Shown: piece by piece, positions 27,827-37,602 of the stretch
Layout: each line of letters starts with the position of its first letter
Position numbering within the stretch: the first letter of the stretch is position 1
Assembly: GCF_000442515.1 (NCBI RefSeq)
Contig: NZ_AQPH01000013.1
Coordinates: forward strand, 1-62,972
DNA length: 62,972 nt
Direction of reading: 5' to 3'
Source: Magnetospirillum fulvum MGU-K5
GTDB taxonomy: Bacteria; Pseudomonadota; Alphaproteobacteria; Rhodospirillales; Magnetospirillaceae
The notes under the pieces: model-generated
What the model saw: only the letters and a program-made list of their open reading frames with translations
Told to the model about the DNA's origin: nothing
Databases searched by the model: none
Program-made: the position numbers and the translations under genes

Positions 27827-29198
27827 GATTCTCATCGTCGAGGACGATCCCGGATTGCGCACCCAGTTGCGCTGGACACTGTCGGACTACGACCTGTTGC
27901 CGGCCGAGGATCGCGAGTCGGCGATGACCTTGTTCCGACGCGAGGAACCGCCGCTGGTGATTCTTGACCTCGGTCTGCCGCCTGATCGTGACAACGCCAG
28001 CGAAGGCCTAGCCACCTTGCGCGAAATCCGCGCCCTGCGCCCAATCACCAAGGTGATTGTCGCCACCGGGAACCAGGAGCGCGAGAACGCTCTCGAGGCG
28101 ATCAGTATTGGTGCCTATGATTTCTACTCAAAGCCGGTCGATCCCGACGTGATCAAGGTGATTATCGAACGGGCCTGGAACAGCTATCAGCTTGAGGAGG
28201 AGATCACCCACCTGCGCGACGGGTTGCAGGGGGGCAAGGATTTCGACGGTCTGGTCACCGCCTCGCCGGAGATGTTGAAGGTCGTCAATCTGGCACAGCG
28301 TGTCGCCCGCTCCGACGTCGGCGTCCTGATTACTGGCGAAAGCGGGACCGGCAAGGACATCCTGGCCCGCGCGATTCACGCCTGGAGCCCGCGTAAAGAC
28401 AACCCGTTCGTCGCGCTTAATTGTGCCGCGATCCCCGAGACTTTGCTGGAAAGCGAACTGTTCGGCCATGAGAAAGGGGCGTTCACCGGCGCGGTTGCCC
28501 GGGTGCATGGCAAGATCGAACTGGCCGATGGCGGCACCTTGTTCCTGGATGAAATCGGCGACATGCCTTTGCCGCTTCAGGCCAAGTTGCTGCGCTTCCT
28601 CCAAGAAAAAGTAGTCGAACGGATCGGTGGGCGCAAATTGCTTTCCGTCAACGTCCGAATTCTCGCCGCGACCAACAAGGACCTCGTCGCAATGATGCGC
28701 GAGGGCGGCTTCCGCGAGGATCTCTATTACCGGCTGAACGAGATGGGGCTCATCGTTCCGCCATTGCGGGAGCGGCCGGGCGATGCGGTGCTGATCGCCA
28801 TTCATCTGCTCAAGAAACTAAGTTCCGCTTTCGAGTCACCGCCCAAGGGCTTCACCCGTGACGCCCTTGCCCGCATCGCCTCTTATTCCTGGCCAGGCAA
28901 CGTCCGCGAACTGGAGAACCGGATCAAGCGCGGCATCGTGCTCGCCGATCAAGGCTACATCACTCCCGAAGACCTCGACTTGCCGGAAGAGGGCGAGACG
29001 CGGGATGTGCTTCCCACCCTGCGTCAAGTGCGCGAGGAGGCAGAGCGCCGCATGTTGAGCCGAACCCTGGCGTTGACCGACAACAACATCCAAGAGGCAT
29101 CGAAAATCCTCGGTGTCAGTCGGCCAACTCTCTACGCCCTGATGAAGGCACTCCGGATCGGCCGATACCACGCCCCCAAGGCGGAGGTCCCCGATTGA
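27798..29198 (+). CDS. prsR: PEP-CTERM-box sigma-54 response regulator PrsR
   Basis: PrsR is the sigma-54 activator paired with PrsK. The 466-residue protein has a receiver domain ([27 protein letters not shown]), an AAA+ domain with Walker A GESGTGKD near residue 180, the sigma-54 contact loop GAFTGA near 227, Walker [14 protein letters not shown], and a Fis-type helix-turn-helix at the C terminus ([20 protein letters not shown]). It probably activates the sigma-54 promoters at 22862 and 47143-47158. Confidence 0.95.
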   Translation: MAEDSLRRPRILIVEDDPGLRTQLRWTLSDYDLLPAEDRESAMTLFRREEPPLVILDLGLPPDRDNASEGLATLREIRALRPITKVIVATGNQERENALEAISIGAYDFYSKPVDPDVIKVIIERAWNSYQLEEEITHLRDGLQGGKDFDGLVTASPEMLKVVNLAQRVARSDVGVLITGESGTGKDILARAIHAWSPRKDNPFVALNCAAIPETLLESELFGHEKGAFTGAVARVHGKIELADGGTLFLDEIGDMPLPLQAKLLRFLQEKVVERIGGRKLLSVNVRILAATNKDLVAMMREGGFREDLYYRLNEMGLIVPPLRERPGDAVLIAIHLLKKLSSAFESPPKGFTRDALARIASYSWPGNVRELENRIKRGIVLADQGYITPEDLDLPEEGETRDVLPTLRQVREEAERRMLSRTLALTDNNIQEASKILGVSRPTLYALMKALRIGRYHAPKAEVPD

Positions 29199-29326
29199 TC
29201 CTGGGCCCCAGAGGTGCCGCCCGCCTCACCTCAAGGTGACGCCGCGCACGCGGGACTCGCGTTTCGATAAGGACGTGTCGGGAAGGGGAATCCGATGACG
29301 ACCGTGCGGTATGGAAGGTATCTCGC

Positions 29327-30454
29327 ATGATCTTGGTGTTTCATGCCTACAGCCGGGGAAACCACGGCGACGGCCTGCTGGTCGACTTGACCCTCGACCT
29401 CATCCGGCAGGCGATCCCCGCGGAATCGGAGATCGTGGTGGTCGCGATGGACCCCGAATCCTTCGCCGATCTCCCCCACGTCGTCAGGGGGCCGGGAGGC
29501 GAAAAAGGGACCCTGGCCAAGGTGTTGGGCGCGTCAAGCGTCGCAGCGACCCTGGCGTTGAACGCGGCGTTCGGCCGGCGCGTCTCCGTGCCCGGCCTTC
29601 GGGAACTGGTCGACCGGGCGAATTTGATCGTCGGCGTCGGCGGCGGCTACATGCGCGCCGGCTCGCTCCAAGAGGGCGTCAAGGCGGCGATCGCTCACGC
29701 AGCCTTGGCAAAGGTCGCCAGCGCGGCCCCCTGCAAATCCGTGTACCTCCCGCAGAGCGTGGGGCCGTTACGGGGGAAGCTGGGACAGTTGATCCGCGAA
29801 AGCCTGAGCGGGGTGGACACGATCTTCCTGCGCGACGACCGCTCGGTGAGCGAACTTGCCCTGAGCACACGGTCCCAGCGGGTTCCCGATCTGGCGGTCA
29901 TGAAACTTCTAGAAAGCGGCCTAACGAACGACATTCGCCCGCGTTACGACAACGTCTACCTGATCGCGCGCGACCTGAACAAACCGGCTCCGGTGCTGAA
30001 CACCTATTACCAGCGCCTGAATGATCTGCGGGCGCTGATGCCGGATGCCATACCCGTTCTGCAATCCACCGCACGCGGCAACAACGACTTGGCGTTCTAC
30101 CGGAAAATGAAATGGGGAGACAGCTTCCAATCCGTATCCGATGCGATAGAGCAAAGGGGAAAAGGTGTCGTCGTCTCGGTTCGACTGCACGGCGCGTTGC
30201 AATCCATGATCTCAGGGTGCCCATCCATTCATCTGTCTTATGAGAGGAAGGGCTTCGGAGCATATGAAGATCTTGGCGTGCCCGACTTTGTCTATAACGC
30301 GCTTTCCTTCGACCCGGGCGTGATTGCCGACCAGACCAGGGGGCTGTGCCAAAATTCCGACCCGTTCTGGGCCGCGGTGGCGGGCTCGGCCGACTCCGTC
30401 CGGGTAGCGCGTGAGACCGTAAAAGCGACGCTGGCGCACACTTACGAACGATAG
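29327..30454 (+). CDS. polysaccharide pyruvyl transferase family protein
   Basis: Members of this family add pyruvate ketals to sugars of surface polysaccharides, or are related transferases. The 375-residue protein shows an N-terminal SRGNHGDGLLVDL motif, GVGGGYMRAG, YLPQSVGPL, FLRDDRSVSEL, and near the end VSVRLHGALQSMISGCPSIHL, the arrangement typical of the family. No membrane segment. It is the first gene of a plus-strand run of assembly genes (two glycosyltransferases, flippase, acetyltransferase, polymerase) and lies 10 bp before the next gene. Confidence 0.88.
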   Translation: MILVFHAYSRGNHGDGLLVDLTLDLIRQAIPAESEIVVVAMDPESFADLPHVVRGPGGEKGTLAKVLGASSVAATLALNAAFGRRVSVPGLRELVDRANLIVGVGGGYMRAGSLQEGVKAAIAHAALAKVASAAPCKSVYLPQSVGPLRGKLGQLIRESLSGVDTIFLRDDRSVSELALSTRSQRVPDLAVMKLLESGLTNDIRPRYDNVYLIARDLNKPAPVLNTYYQRLNDLRALMPDAIPVLQSTARGNNDLAFYRKMKWGDSFQSVSDAIEQRGKGVVVSVRLHGALQSMISGCPSIHLSYERKGFGAYEDLGVPDFVYNALSFDPGVIADQTRGLCQNSDPFWAAVAGSADSVRVARETVKATLAHTYER

Positions 30455-30464
30455 CGGGGACAGA

Positions 30465-31643
30465 ATGCGTTGTATCGCCATCATGGACGGGCGCTTTTCC
30501 TATCGGAACGGCGCCCCGGCCTCCTATCACATGCATTACGAGAATTTTTCCCGTCACTACACCAGCATATTCGAGCACTTCACCGTTGTCGGCAGAGTCT
30601 TCCCCGACGGTGACGGAACGGCTCTTCCGGTCGTCGGCGAAAAGGTTGATTTCATCGCGATCCCCTCCTACCACGGGCCGGGTCAGTTCTTGAAAGTAGC
30701 GCCGAAGATTGCCCGTCTATTGTGGCGGATTTCGAAGGAAGATGCCGCCTTCATCCTTCGGGTGCCCGGCACGCTTCCCTTGATATTCGCGATTATCGCG
30801 ACAGTGCGCGGCATCCCCTATTCGGTCGAATGCGTCGCCGACCCCGCGCAACAACTGGGCGAGGGCTCGGTCCGCCACCCCCTGCGCCGCTGGTTTCGGC
30901 GGATGTTCATCGCGGGGACTCGCTGGCAATGCCGGTCGGCTGCGGCCTCGACATACGTAACGCGCGAAGCCCTCCAGACGGCATACCCACCGAAGCCGGG
31001 TCGCCCGACGTTCAGCTTTACGGACCTGGTCATCGATGAAGACTCGCTGGTCAAGCAAGAGCGTGCTCCGGACTCGTTCGACACCACCACCCCGACCATC
31101 GTCAACGTCGGCATGATGATCCAACTCTACAAAGGCCAGGATGTTTTGCTGTCGGCGCTGAGGCGGTGCCACGATTTGGGGCTGAAGGCGAAGCTCCGCC
31201 TGATCGGCGACGGCCCCTATCGGGACGACCTGGAACACATGGCGCGCGACCTGGGGCTCGTCGACCATGTGACGTTCGTCGGTAAGCTTCAAGGCGGCGC
31301 ACCGGTTCGTAACGAGATCGACCGCGCCGACCTGTTTGCCCTGCCCTCCCGTCAGGAAGGGCTGCCGCGCGCGCTGCTCGAAGCGATGGCCCGCGCGGCC
31401 CCCTGCATCGCATCAGACGTGGGCGGCATACCGGAATTGCTGTCTCGGCGCTATCTGGTCCCCTCCGGCGACGTCGAGGGGCTGGCGCAAGCCATCGTCA
31501 CGCTGGCCTCGAACGCCGATCGGCTGGCGGTTGCCTCCAGAGAGAACCTGGAGGCGGTTCAGGAATATCGGTTCGACTTACTCAATCAGAAGCGCCAGGC
31601 CTATTACCGGGCGGTTCTGGCTGCCGGGATGGAGCAGAGATGA
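30465..31643 (+). CDS. glycosyltransferase family 4-type
   Basis: A 392-residue GT-B fold glycosyltransferase adding a sugar to the lipid-linked repeat unit at the cytoplasmic membrane face. The C-terminal half shows IVNVGMMIQLYKGQDVLLSA, LRLIGDGPYRDDLE, VTFVGKL and the E-x7-E region LPSRQEGLPRALLEAMA followed by SDVGGIPEL, all typical of the family. GGGGACAG precedes the ATG. Its stop overlaps the next gene's start (ATGA). Donor and acceptor unknown. Confidence 0.9.
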   Translation: MRCIAIMDGRFSYRNGAPASYHMHYENFSRHYTSIFEHFTVVGRVFPDGDGTALPVVGEKVDFIAIPSYHGPGQFLKVAPKIARLLWRISKEDAAFILRVPGTLPLIFAIIATVRGIPYSVECVADPAQQLGEGSVRHPLRRWFRRMFIAGTRWQCRSAAASTYVTREALQTAYPPKPGRPTFSFTDLVIDEDSLVKQERAPDSFDTTTPTIVNVGMMIQLYKGQDVLLSALRRCHDLGLKAKLRLIGDGPYRDDLEHMARDLGLVDHVTFVGKLQGGAPVRNEIDRADLFALPSRQEGLPRALLEAMARAAPCIASDVGGIPELLSRRYLVPSGDVEGLAQAIVTLASNADRLAVASRENLEAVQEYRFDLLNQKRQAYYRAVLAAGMEQR

Positions 31644-32682
31644 GCACGCGCAAGACGGTTCTGCATGTCACCGAAGCGTTGGGCGGCGGCGTAACCACCG
31701 CAATCCTTGAATACGCCCGCAACGCGCCCCAGGTCGAGCACCACCTGCTGGCAACCCCGCGCGAATCGGTGAAGGTCGTCATCAACGAGGATCTGCCGTT
31801 CCGCCAGATTCTCCCCATGCCAAGGGGGCTTGTGCCGTCGATCCGCGCCATCCGCACGGTATTCAACCGTCTTCGCCCCGACTGGATCCATCTTCATTCG
31901 TCCTTTGCCGGAGCCTATGGCCGATTGGCCGGCCTGCCTCCCTCGCGGCTGATCTACACCCCCCATTGCTTCGCGTTCGAGCGTCAGGATGTCGCTTGGT
32001 GGAAGCGGGCGTCCTTCTTCGCGGTGGAAAACCTGCTCAGCCTCAACGGGCGGACCATCGCCGGAGTCAGCGAGCGGGAGGTCGATCTGGGGCGGAAGAT
32101 GCTTGGGACCAAGGCGGCGGTCTACCTGCCCAACTTCGCCGACGTTCCCGGAGACCTAGTTCGGAAGGAACCGCCCGCCGAGGCTCCGACCCGGCTGAAA
32201 GTCGCGATGGTGGGACGATTGCAGCCTCAAAAAGACCCGCAGTTCTTTCTCGCCGTGTGGGAAGAGGTGCGCCGCCAAACGGATCGTTGCGAATTCTGGT
32301 GGCTGGGGGGGGCGAGCCCGAGGTCGAGGCACAGATGAGCGCCGCCGGAGTTCATGTGACCGGGTGGATCGACCACGCGGACCTGATCGCCGCCCTGGCC
32401 GGGATGGACGTCTACATGCACACCGCCGGTTGGGAGGGCAACCCGATTTCGTTGCTTGAAGCCACAGCGCTGAACCTTCCCATCGTCGCCCGCGCCATTC
32501 CCGCCCTTCGCTCCCTGGGCATCAGCGACCTTTGCGACACGCCGCACGACCTTGCCGTGCGGGTCCTAAGCCTGCTTCAGCCGGGTGCGTTGTCCGATGC
32601 CTTCCGCAACACCGCCACCCTCAGCGCGACGTTCACCCGTCAGGCGCAGGCGGAGGCCCTCGCCCGATTGTATGCCGAGTGA
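31640..32682 (+). pseudogene. glycosyltransferase family 4-type, interrupted at an 8-G run
   Basis: The N-terminal frame (HVTEALGGGVTTAILEYAR, LHSSFAGAYGRLAG, VAMVGRLQPQKDPQFFL) stops at 32338. The C-terminal half (GGGEPEVEAQM, VTGWIDHADLIAAL, GWEGNPISLLEATAL) continues in another frame to 32682. One extra G in the run at 32305-32312 joins them into a 347-residue GT-B protein. If the gene is truly broken, one sugar of the repeat unit would be missing. An 8-G tract in a surface-polysaccharide glycosyltransferase could also be a slip-strand switch, or simply a miscalled homopolymer. Confidence 0.88.
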
Positions 32683-32708
32683 GTGATCCCGGACCAAGGA
32701 AGCCCCAT

Positions 32709-33989
32709 ATGGTTCGCCGCCTCCAGAATATCGTGAAGGGATTCGGGGGCGACGCGTTTCTGGCGCTCGTTTCGACGGCGTCGGATTCCTTTTACCAATG
32801 GGTGATGCTGATCGCGATATCGAAGTTCTGCGGCATCGATGTCCTGGGGCATTACTTGTTTGCGACGGCGCTGTTCATCCCGATGTTCCGGGGCTTCAGC
32901 TTTTCTCAACGTGAGATTAGCGCCGGAAATTTCACGATCGAACCGAACGTTATAGAGAGCTTCCAGATACGAATCTGGTCATCTGCCATCGCTTTTATCT
33001 TGTCCATCATCATCTTGTGCAGCGTCGAGAGAAGTTCTTTCATCCTAATCATTCTGTGGACATTTATTAAATATGTAGATTCAATATTTGACCTTGTCGC
33101 CGGAATCTATCAGCGGAACAAGAACTACAAGCGCATGGCCCTGTCGAGCATCATGCGCAACGCCATCCTGCCGCTCGGCACCGCAGGACTTATGCTGGGC
33201 GGCGTCGACCCGATCTGGGCGTTCACGGCGCACGGGGCGCTGATTTCCCTCATCTTGTTGTTCCTGGACCTCCCCAAAATGCGCGCATACGCGGCGGCGC
33301 AATGCGATCCCGCAGCCCCCGTTCGGACCGGTGCGGCGCTTCGATTGCCATCACGGAACCAAATCAAGATTCTATGGGAATTGGCTGGTCCTTTGACCGC
33401 TGCCTTATTCATCGCAACGTTAAATATTGCCGCAGCCCGTCTTTCCGGGCGAATTCTATTTCAACCCGAGCAAGTGGGGCTGATCGGCGGCTTCATGCAA
33501 CTCGGCAACATCTTCATGCCGCTCATCACCGGCATCACCCAGGCCGCCCTTCCCCGTTTGGGGCGCGCTTACGCGGCCAAAGACGTGGTTCAGTTCGGCA
33601 AGATCAGTTTCGCCTTGTTCCTCTTGGCCGAAGCGTGCGCCGCCGTGATCTTATTTCTCGCGCTGTTGCCGGCGCGCGACGAGGCCCTGCGCCTCTTTTT
33701 TAATCCAGCCTTCGCCGCGGCAGCGGACCTGCTGTTCCCCGTGGCGATCGGCGCGTTCGTCGCCTATTTCAACGCCGCGATGGGGCCGGTCAAGATGGCG
33801 CAACTGCAATACAAGAATGAGTTCGTCCAGAATATCGTGACGTTGATTGTGCTGATGACCGCAACCCTGACCCTGGGTGCTTGGTACGGAACCGCCGGGT
33901 TGCTGTGGGGAGTCGTCCTGTCGCAAACCTTCAGGTCCATCTGGCTGTACATCACGATCAGAAGCGGCATGACGTCATTCAAGGCTTAG
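32709..33989 (+). CDS. oligosaccharide flippase (Wzx/MATE-like)
   Basis: Moves the lipid-linked repeat unit across the inner membrane. Start at ATG 32709 with AAGGAAG 8 nt upstream; the longer open frame from 32532 overlaps the previous gene and is out of character. The 426-residue protein is strongly hydrophobic with about twelve spans and the family-like N-terminal region (FLALVSTASDSFYQWVMLIA; YLFATALFIPMFRGFSFSQ). Bases about 32970-33080 are AT-richer than neighbours, which may reflect horizontal origin, as is common for wzx genes. Confidence 0.87.
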   Translation: MVRRLQNIVKGFGGDAFLALVSTASDSFYQWVMLIAISKFCGIDVLGHYLFATALFIPMFRGFSFSQREISAGNFTIEPNVIESFQIRIWSSAIAFILSIIILCSVERSSFILIILWTFIKYVDSIFDLVAGIYQRNKNYKRMALSSIMRNAILPLGTAGLMLGGVDPIWAFTAHGALISLILLFLDLPKMRAYAAAQCDPAAPVRTGAALRLPSRNQIKILWELAGPLTAALFIATLNIAAARLSGRILFQPEQVGLIGGFMQLGNIFMPLITGITQAALPRLGRAYAAKDVVQFGKISFALFLLAEACAAVILFLALLPARDEALRLFFNPAFAAAADLLFPVAIGAFVAYFNAAMGPVKMAQLQYKNEFVQNIVTLIVLMTATLTLGAWYGTAGLLWGVVLSQTFRSIWLYITIRSGMTSFKA

Positions 33990-34008
33990 AGATCGTACGG
34001 AGGGGGTC

Positions 34009-34514
34009 ATGTCTTTTTTCCGCGACATCAAGATGGACGCTGCGGCGAACTCGCACGGGGTACTCTACCTTCTATTCACCCATCCCGGGTTCCAGATGCT
34101 GTTTTTTATCGACTGGAACGGTCCTTGCGCCGCCTCGGCGCTCCCGGTCGCGTCCTTGGGCGCATGTTTCGTTGCCTTTCGGTGGTGTTGACCGCGTGCC
34201 ACGTAAGCCCCCTGGCGAAGATCGCTCCGGGCATCGCGGTTCCCCACGCGACGGGGATCATCATCGGGGACGGAGTGGAAATCGAGACAGGGGTCAGAAT
34301 CTACCAGCAAGTAACGCTGGGGCTCGCCAAACTTGGTGTTGATAAATTTCCCAAGGTTGGTTCTGGGACAATTCTGTATGCGGGATCAAAAATTTTGGGC
34401 GGAATCACCATCGGAAAAAACGTTTTGGTCGGTGCCAATTCCGTCGTCTTGATCGACGTACCGGATAACGCGGTGGTGACGGGATTGCCCGCACGCATCG
34501 TCAGTAAAGGATAG
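34009..34514 (+). pseudogene. serine acetyltransferase-like hexapeptide-repeat acetyltransferase, frameshifted
   Basis: An N-terminal frame (MSFFRDIKMDAAANSHGVLY, FTHPGFQMLFF) runs off at a 6-T run (34102-34107). The second frame carries the rest (RLERSLRRLGAPGRVLG, then the left-handed beta-helix with IGDGVEI, ILGGITIGKNVLVGANSVVL and DVPDNAVVTGLPARIV). One extra T restores about 168 residues, the length of short CysE/EpsC-like transferases. In this locus it more likely O- or N-acetylates a polysaccharide sugar than makes O-acetylserine. GGAGGGGG precedes the ATG. Confidence 0.85.
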
Positions 34515-34519
34515 CCCGG

Positions 34520-35968
34520 ATGGTTGGAATTGACAGCCCAGCGAGGCCGACGCGCTCGGGCCGCCTCGGATTCGTCGTGAACGGGTTCATCCTCGTCCTG
34601 ACCTTAAGCCCCTTTCTGATCGGTGATGCCGGCGGGCAAATCGCCAAGCCGATCGCGTTCCTTTTCCTGACCTGCTCCGCTGGCCTCTACCTGATTATCA
34701 AAAGCCCCTCCCTCTACCTCCGCTACGCTCTTTGGCTCTGGTTTCTGGTTCCATTCATCCGGCGCGTTTTTGATCTCAGTTCCGGCTATTCCGAGATGAA
34801 CATCTACGGCCTGGCGCCGGTGATCGTGTCACTCTTGCCCTTTATCGCCCTCGCCCGGCTCAGGGGAAGCTTTCCCGTCTGGAATCCCCTGCTTCCCAGC
34901 CTCATCGCGGTAACGTATGGCTGGGTGATCGGGGTGGTCGCCGTTGGACCAGCCCCGGCGACGTTCGCCTTGACCCAATGGGTGGCCCCCCTTGGCCTCG
35001 CCTTGCACATCGCCGGGTGCTGGCAGGAGTACGACCAGATCCGGAAGGAGATCGTTCGCGTCTTCCTGTGGGCGCTCGTGATTCTTGGGATATACGGCAT
35101 GGTGCAATATGCCCTGCTGCCCCCTTGGGATTTGTATTGGATGACCCACGCGCCGATCAACTCGATCGGGCAGCCCCACCCCTTCAAGGTCCGCGTCTTC
35201 AGCACGATGAACTCCCCGATGGTGCTCGCACCGATCGTGCTGGCGGGAATATTGCTGATCTTCAACACTGCCGGTCGAATCGGATGGATTTCCGTTGGGT
35301 TTGGCTTGGCCACCCTCCTGTTATCTTTGGTCCGGTCGAGTTGGGGGGCCCTGGTCGTCGGCTTTGCGGTCCTGTGGATGCTGGTGTTCCGGTATCAACC
35401 GGCGCGCGCACTCCGCATGGGGGTGGTCGGTGGCATCCTGATCGCCTTGCTGTCGACGGTGATCGTGGCCACCCCTTTGTTCGACAAGATTCAGCAACGC
35501 TTCGATACCCTCGATTCGTACGAGCACGACGTCTCCTTCCACGCGCGGGAACGCCTGTACGCCCAGCTTAGCGAGGAAGTCATGTTCGAGGTGGTGGGTC
35601 GAGGGCTGGGAGCGGTCGGGATCAGCCAGGCGCTTTCAGGATCGAGCAACGCCAACACGACCTTCGACAGCGGTGCCCTGGAATTGCCCTTGGTGCTTGG
35701 AATATTCGGCTCCTTCCTCTACATCACCCCCTTCATACTCATCCTGGTTTCGGCGGTACGCTCCCAACATCTTGGCCGCGACCCGACCTGTCAGTCGGCA
35801 ATCGCCGTGATGGCCGTCTATTTCGTGCAGATGATCTTCGCGAACCGCCTCGCCGGTCCGGCCTCGTTCGCCTTCTTTGTGATGGTGGGGCTGCTGCTGG
35901 CGGCAAAACGCCACTTCTGGCAGCAGGAAAATAAGCTCAGGCAAAATCCCAGAGCCGATTCGATTTGA
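34520..35968 (+). CDS. O-antigen ligase/polymerase-type polysaccharide polymerase
   Basis: The 482-residue protein has about twelve membrane spans and a large periplasmic loop containing HARERLYAQL and VGRGLGAVG, as in Wzy/WaaL-type proteins (Wzy_C). It probably links repeat units into the chain in the periplasm. It starts 5 bp after the acetyltransferase gene. The last ten residues (LRQNPRADSI) and the stop codon are encoded by a 49-bp dispersed repeat, so the natural C terminus may have been replaced. Confidence 0.87.
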   Translation: MVGIDSPARPTRSGRLGFVVNGFILVLTLSPFLIGDAGGQIAKPIAFLFLTCSAGLYLIIKSPSLYLRYALWLWFLVPFIRRVFDLSSGYSEMNIYGLAPVIVSLLPFIALARLRGSFPVWNPLLPSLIAVTYGWVIGVVAVGPAPATFALTQWVAPLGLALHIAGCWQEYDQIRKEIVRVFLWALVILGIYGMVQYALLPPWDLYWMTHAPINSIGQPHPFKVRVFSTMNSPMVLAPIVLAGILLIFNTAGRIGWISVGFGLATLLLSLVRSSWGALVVGFAVLWMLVFRYQPARALRMGVVGGILIALLSTVIVATPLFDKIQQRFDTLDSYEHDVSFHARERLYAQLSEEVMFEVVGRGLGAVGISQALSGSSNANTTFDSGALELPLVLGIFGSFLYITPFILILVSAVRSQHLGRDPTCQSAIAVMAVYFVQMIFANRLAGPASFAFFVMVGLLLAAKRHFWQQENKLRQNPRADSI

Positions 35969-35984
35969 ATGGAAAAGGCTGTAG
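35936..35984 (-). repeat. 49-bp dispersed repeat, copy B
   Basis: The minus strand here matches 3140-3188 at 45 of 49 bases. It overlaps the 3' end of the polymerase gene and supplies its last codons and stop (35966-35968). The internal dyad is less perfect than in copy A. Confidence 0.75.
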
Positions 35985-36057
35985 GGCCTTTAGCACCCGG
36001 TCAACGTCCTGCCACACGGCGAAAAGGACGCATGACCGGGCAGGACGGACTCTGAGA

Positions 36058-37602
36058 TCAGACTTTTTCGATCAGGTTCCTGTTTTTCGACATGACGCCA
36101 TAATCGGAAATCTTGTTGCCCTTCGCCCGGTTGCCCCGCATGACGTTCCCCCAGGCATCGAAGTTGGGGGGGAAGTCGTCGATGTATTGCCAGTCTCTCC
36201 CACCGTCGCTGACCACCCCGGCCTTGTGCACCGGCGCGTTGGCTCCGCACACGCCCGAACCCACGGCCTTGTAGAGCGCGTGGTTAGAGGCTCGTTCATC
36301 GCCGTCGCTAACCGTGGTCCCGGTCTGCCACGCCTGCGGGGTCAGGTCGAAGCTCATCTCATTCGAGCCGATCCACAGCCAATCGAAACGGCCATCGCTG
36401 GCGGTGCTGGAGGTGTGGGTGATGGGCCGGGTACCGGCCGGGACAGGCTGTGATGCCAACCGCCCCATCGCGCGGTAGACGTTCTTACCATCCGTCGAGT
36501 AGCGTCGGTCCAAAGCGAGTTCCAGCCCACCCTTCCACAATCGGTACTGATGGCGTTCGAGCTTTAAGCCGTAAAGCTGTGTCGGATTGGCTTGGTCGTC
36601 GGTGCAGGTGTTGTTCTCGATGACATTGCGGCGGCCGAACCCGCCAAAATTGGGGGTGACGGCGATTCCACAAAAAGACCGCGGGGTCAGCAGGCTTAGG
36701 TTGGCCTGACCATTCGAGGTGCAGATATTATCAGAGCAGTAATTTCTCTCACCAAACAAGCATATGCCGTGATAAGCGTTCTTCACGCAATTATTTTTCG
36801 TTATTTTATTATTATAACCAGTCACCGATATCCCGTTGTCACCACTACCCTCGGCAGAGTTACCAACTATGTTGTTTCCATAGCAATCGAACGTCACTCC
36901 GCACAGCTCAAGGCCATTTTTCTTCGTTTTGTTATTCTCGATAAGATTCCCATGAGCCTTGTCATTCAACCAAATGGCAAAGCCCCGGTTATTGCCGAAG
37001 GTGATTCCGCTCAACGTGTTCGAGTGAGCCTTGATTCCATTGAGGGCGATTGACGTTCCGTCGCTGTCCCACTGCTCCCCTCCGACAATTCGGCAGTTCG
37101 CAGCCTGTAGGTCGACATTCAGCGTCTTACCGCGACGGATGACGCAATTGATCACCTGGACGCCGTCATCGAAGATCCGCAAGACCGTGGAGGTTCGCGT
37201 CTTGCTCGGGAAATGCCCGTCGAGTTCCAAACCTTCGACCAGCGAGTTGGAACGCAGGTTCAGACAGACGTCGACATCGCCCTCGAAGACAATCAAGGGC
37301 CGCTTCGTGCCACCGACCCCGCGAATCTGGATGCCGGGTGAAACCTGCAAGCCTTTGGTCACGCGGTAGTTGAGCGCCGGAAGAGGCACCAGGACGGTTC
37401 CGTTGGTCCTTTCCGCCTCTTTCAGTGCGGACAGGAACGCGCTGGAATCGTCGGACACACCGTCCCCCCGCGCGCCGAAATTGGAAACGGAGAATTCGGG
37501 GCCAGCCCCTGCCGCAGCACGGGCCGGGGCCAAGCCACCCCACTCGATGCCGACGAGCCCCAGAAACAACGGCATAGCTTTCAATGCGTCGCGTCTATTC
37601 AT
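36058..37602 (-). CDS. Tat-type secreted right-handed beta-helix protein (pectate-lyase-like)
   Basis: The 514-residue protein starts MNRRDALKAMPLFLGLVG, a twin-arginine-like signal, followed by FGARGDGVSDDSSAFLSAL, the opening motif of the pectate lyase/glycosyl hydrolase 28-like beta-helix family. The middle is made of helix rungs rich in N-x-I/G-N steps (NNRGFAIWLND, NNIVGNSAEGSGDNGISVTG). Family members cleave or bind polysaccharides, so trimming or processing of the exopolysaccharide is likely. A C-terminal segment with YKAVG and VSDGGRDWQYIDD looks like a carbohydrate-binding add-on. Parts of the gene (about 36740-36980) are AT-richer than neighbours. Confidence 0.82.
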   Translation of the reverse strand: MNRRDALKAMPLFLGLVGIEWGGLAPARAAAGAGPEFSVSNFGARGDGVSDDSSAFLSALKEAERTNGTVLVPLPALNYRVTKGLQVSPGIQIRGVGGTKRPLIVFEGDVDVCLNLRSNSLVEGLELDGHFPSKTRTSTVLRIFDDGVQVINCVIRRGKTLNVDLQAANCRIVGGEQWDSDGTSIALNGIKAHSNTLSGITFGNNRGFAIWLNDKAHGNLIENNKTKKNGLELCGVTFDCYGNNIVGNSAEGSGDNGISVTGYNNKITKNNCVKNAYHGICLFGERNYCSDNICTSNGQANLSLLTPRSFCGIAVTPNFGGFGRRNVIENNTCTDDQANPTQLYGLKLERHQYRLWKGGLELALDRRYSTDGKNVYRAMGRLASQPVPAGTRPITHTSSTASDGRFDWLWIGSNEMSFDLTPQAWQTGTTVSDGDERASNHALYKAVGSGVCGANAPVHKAGVVSDGGRDWQYIDDFPPNFDAWGNVMRGNRAKGNKISDYGVMSKNRNLIEKV

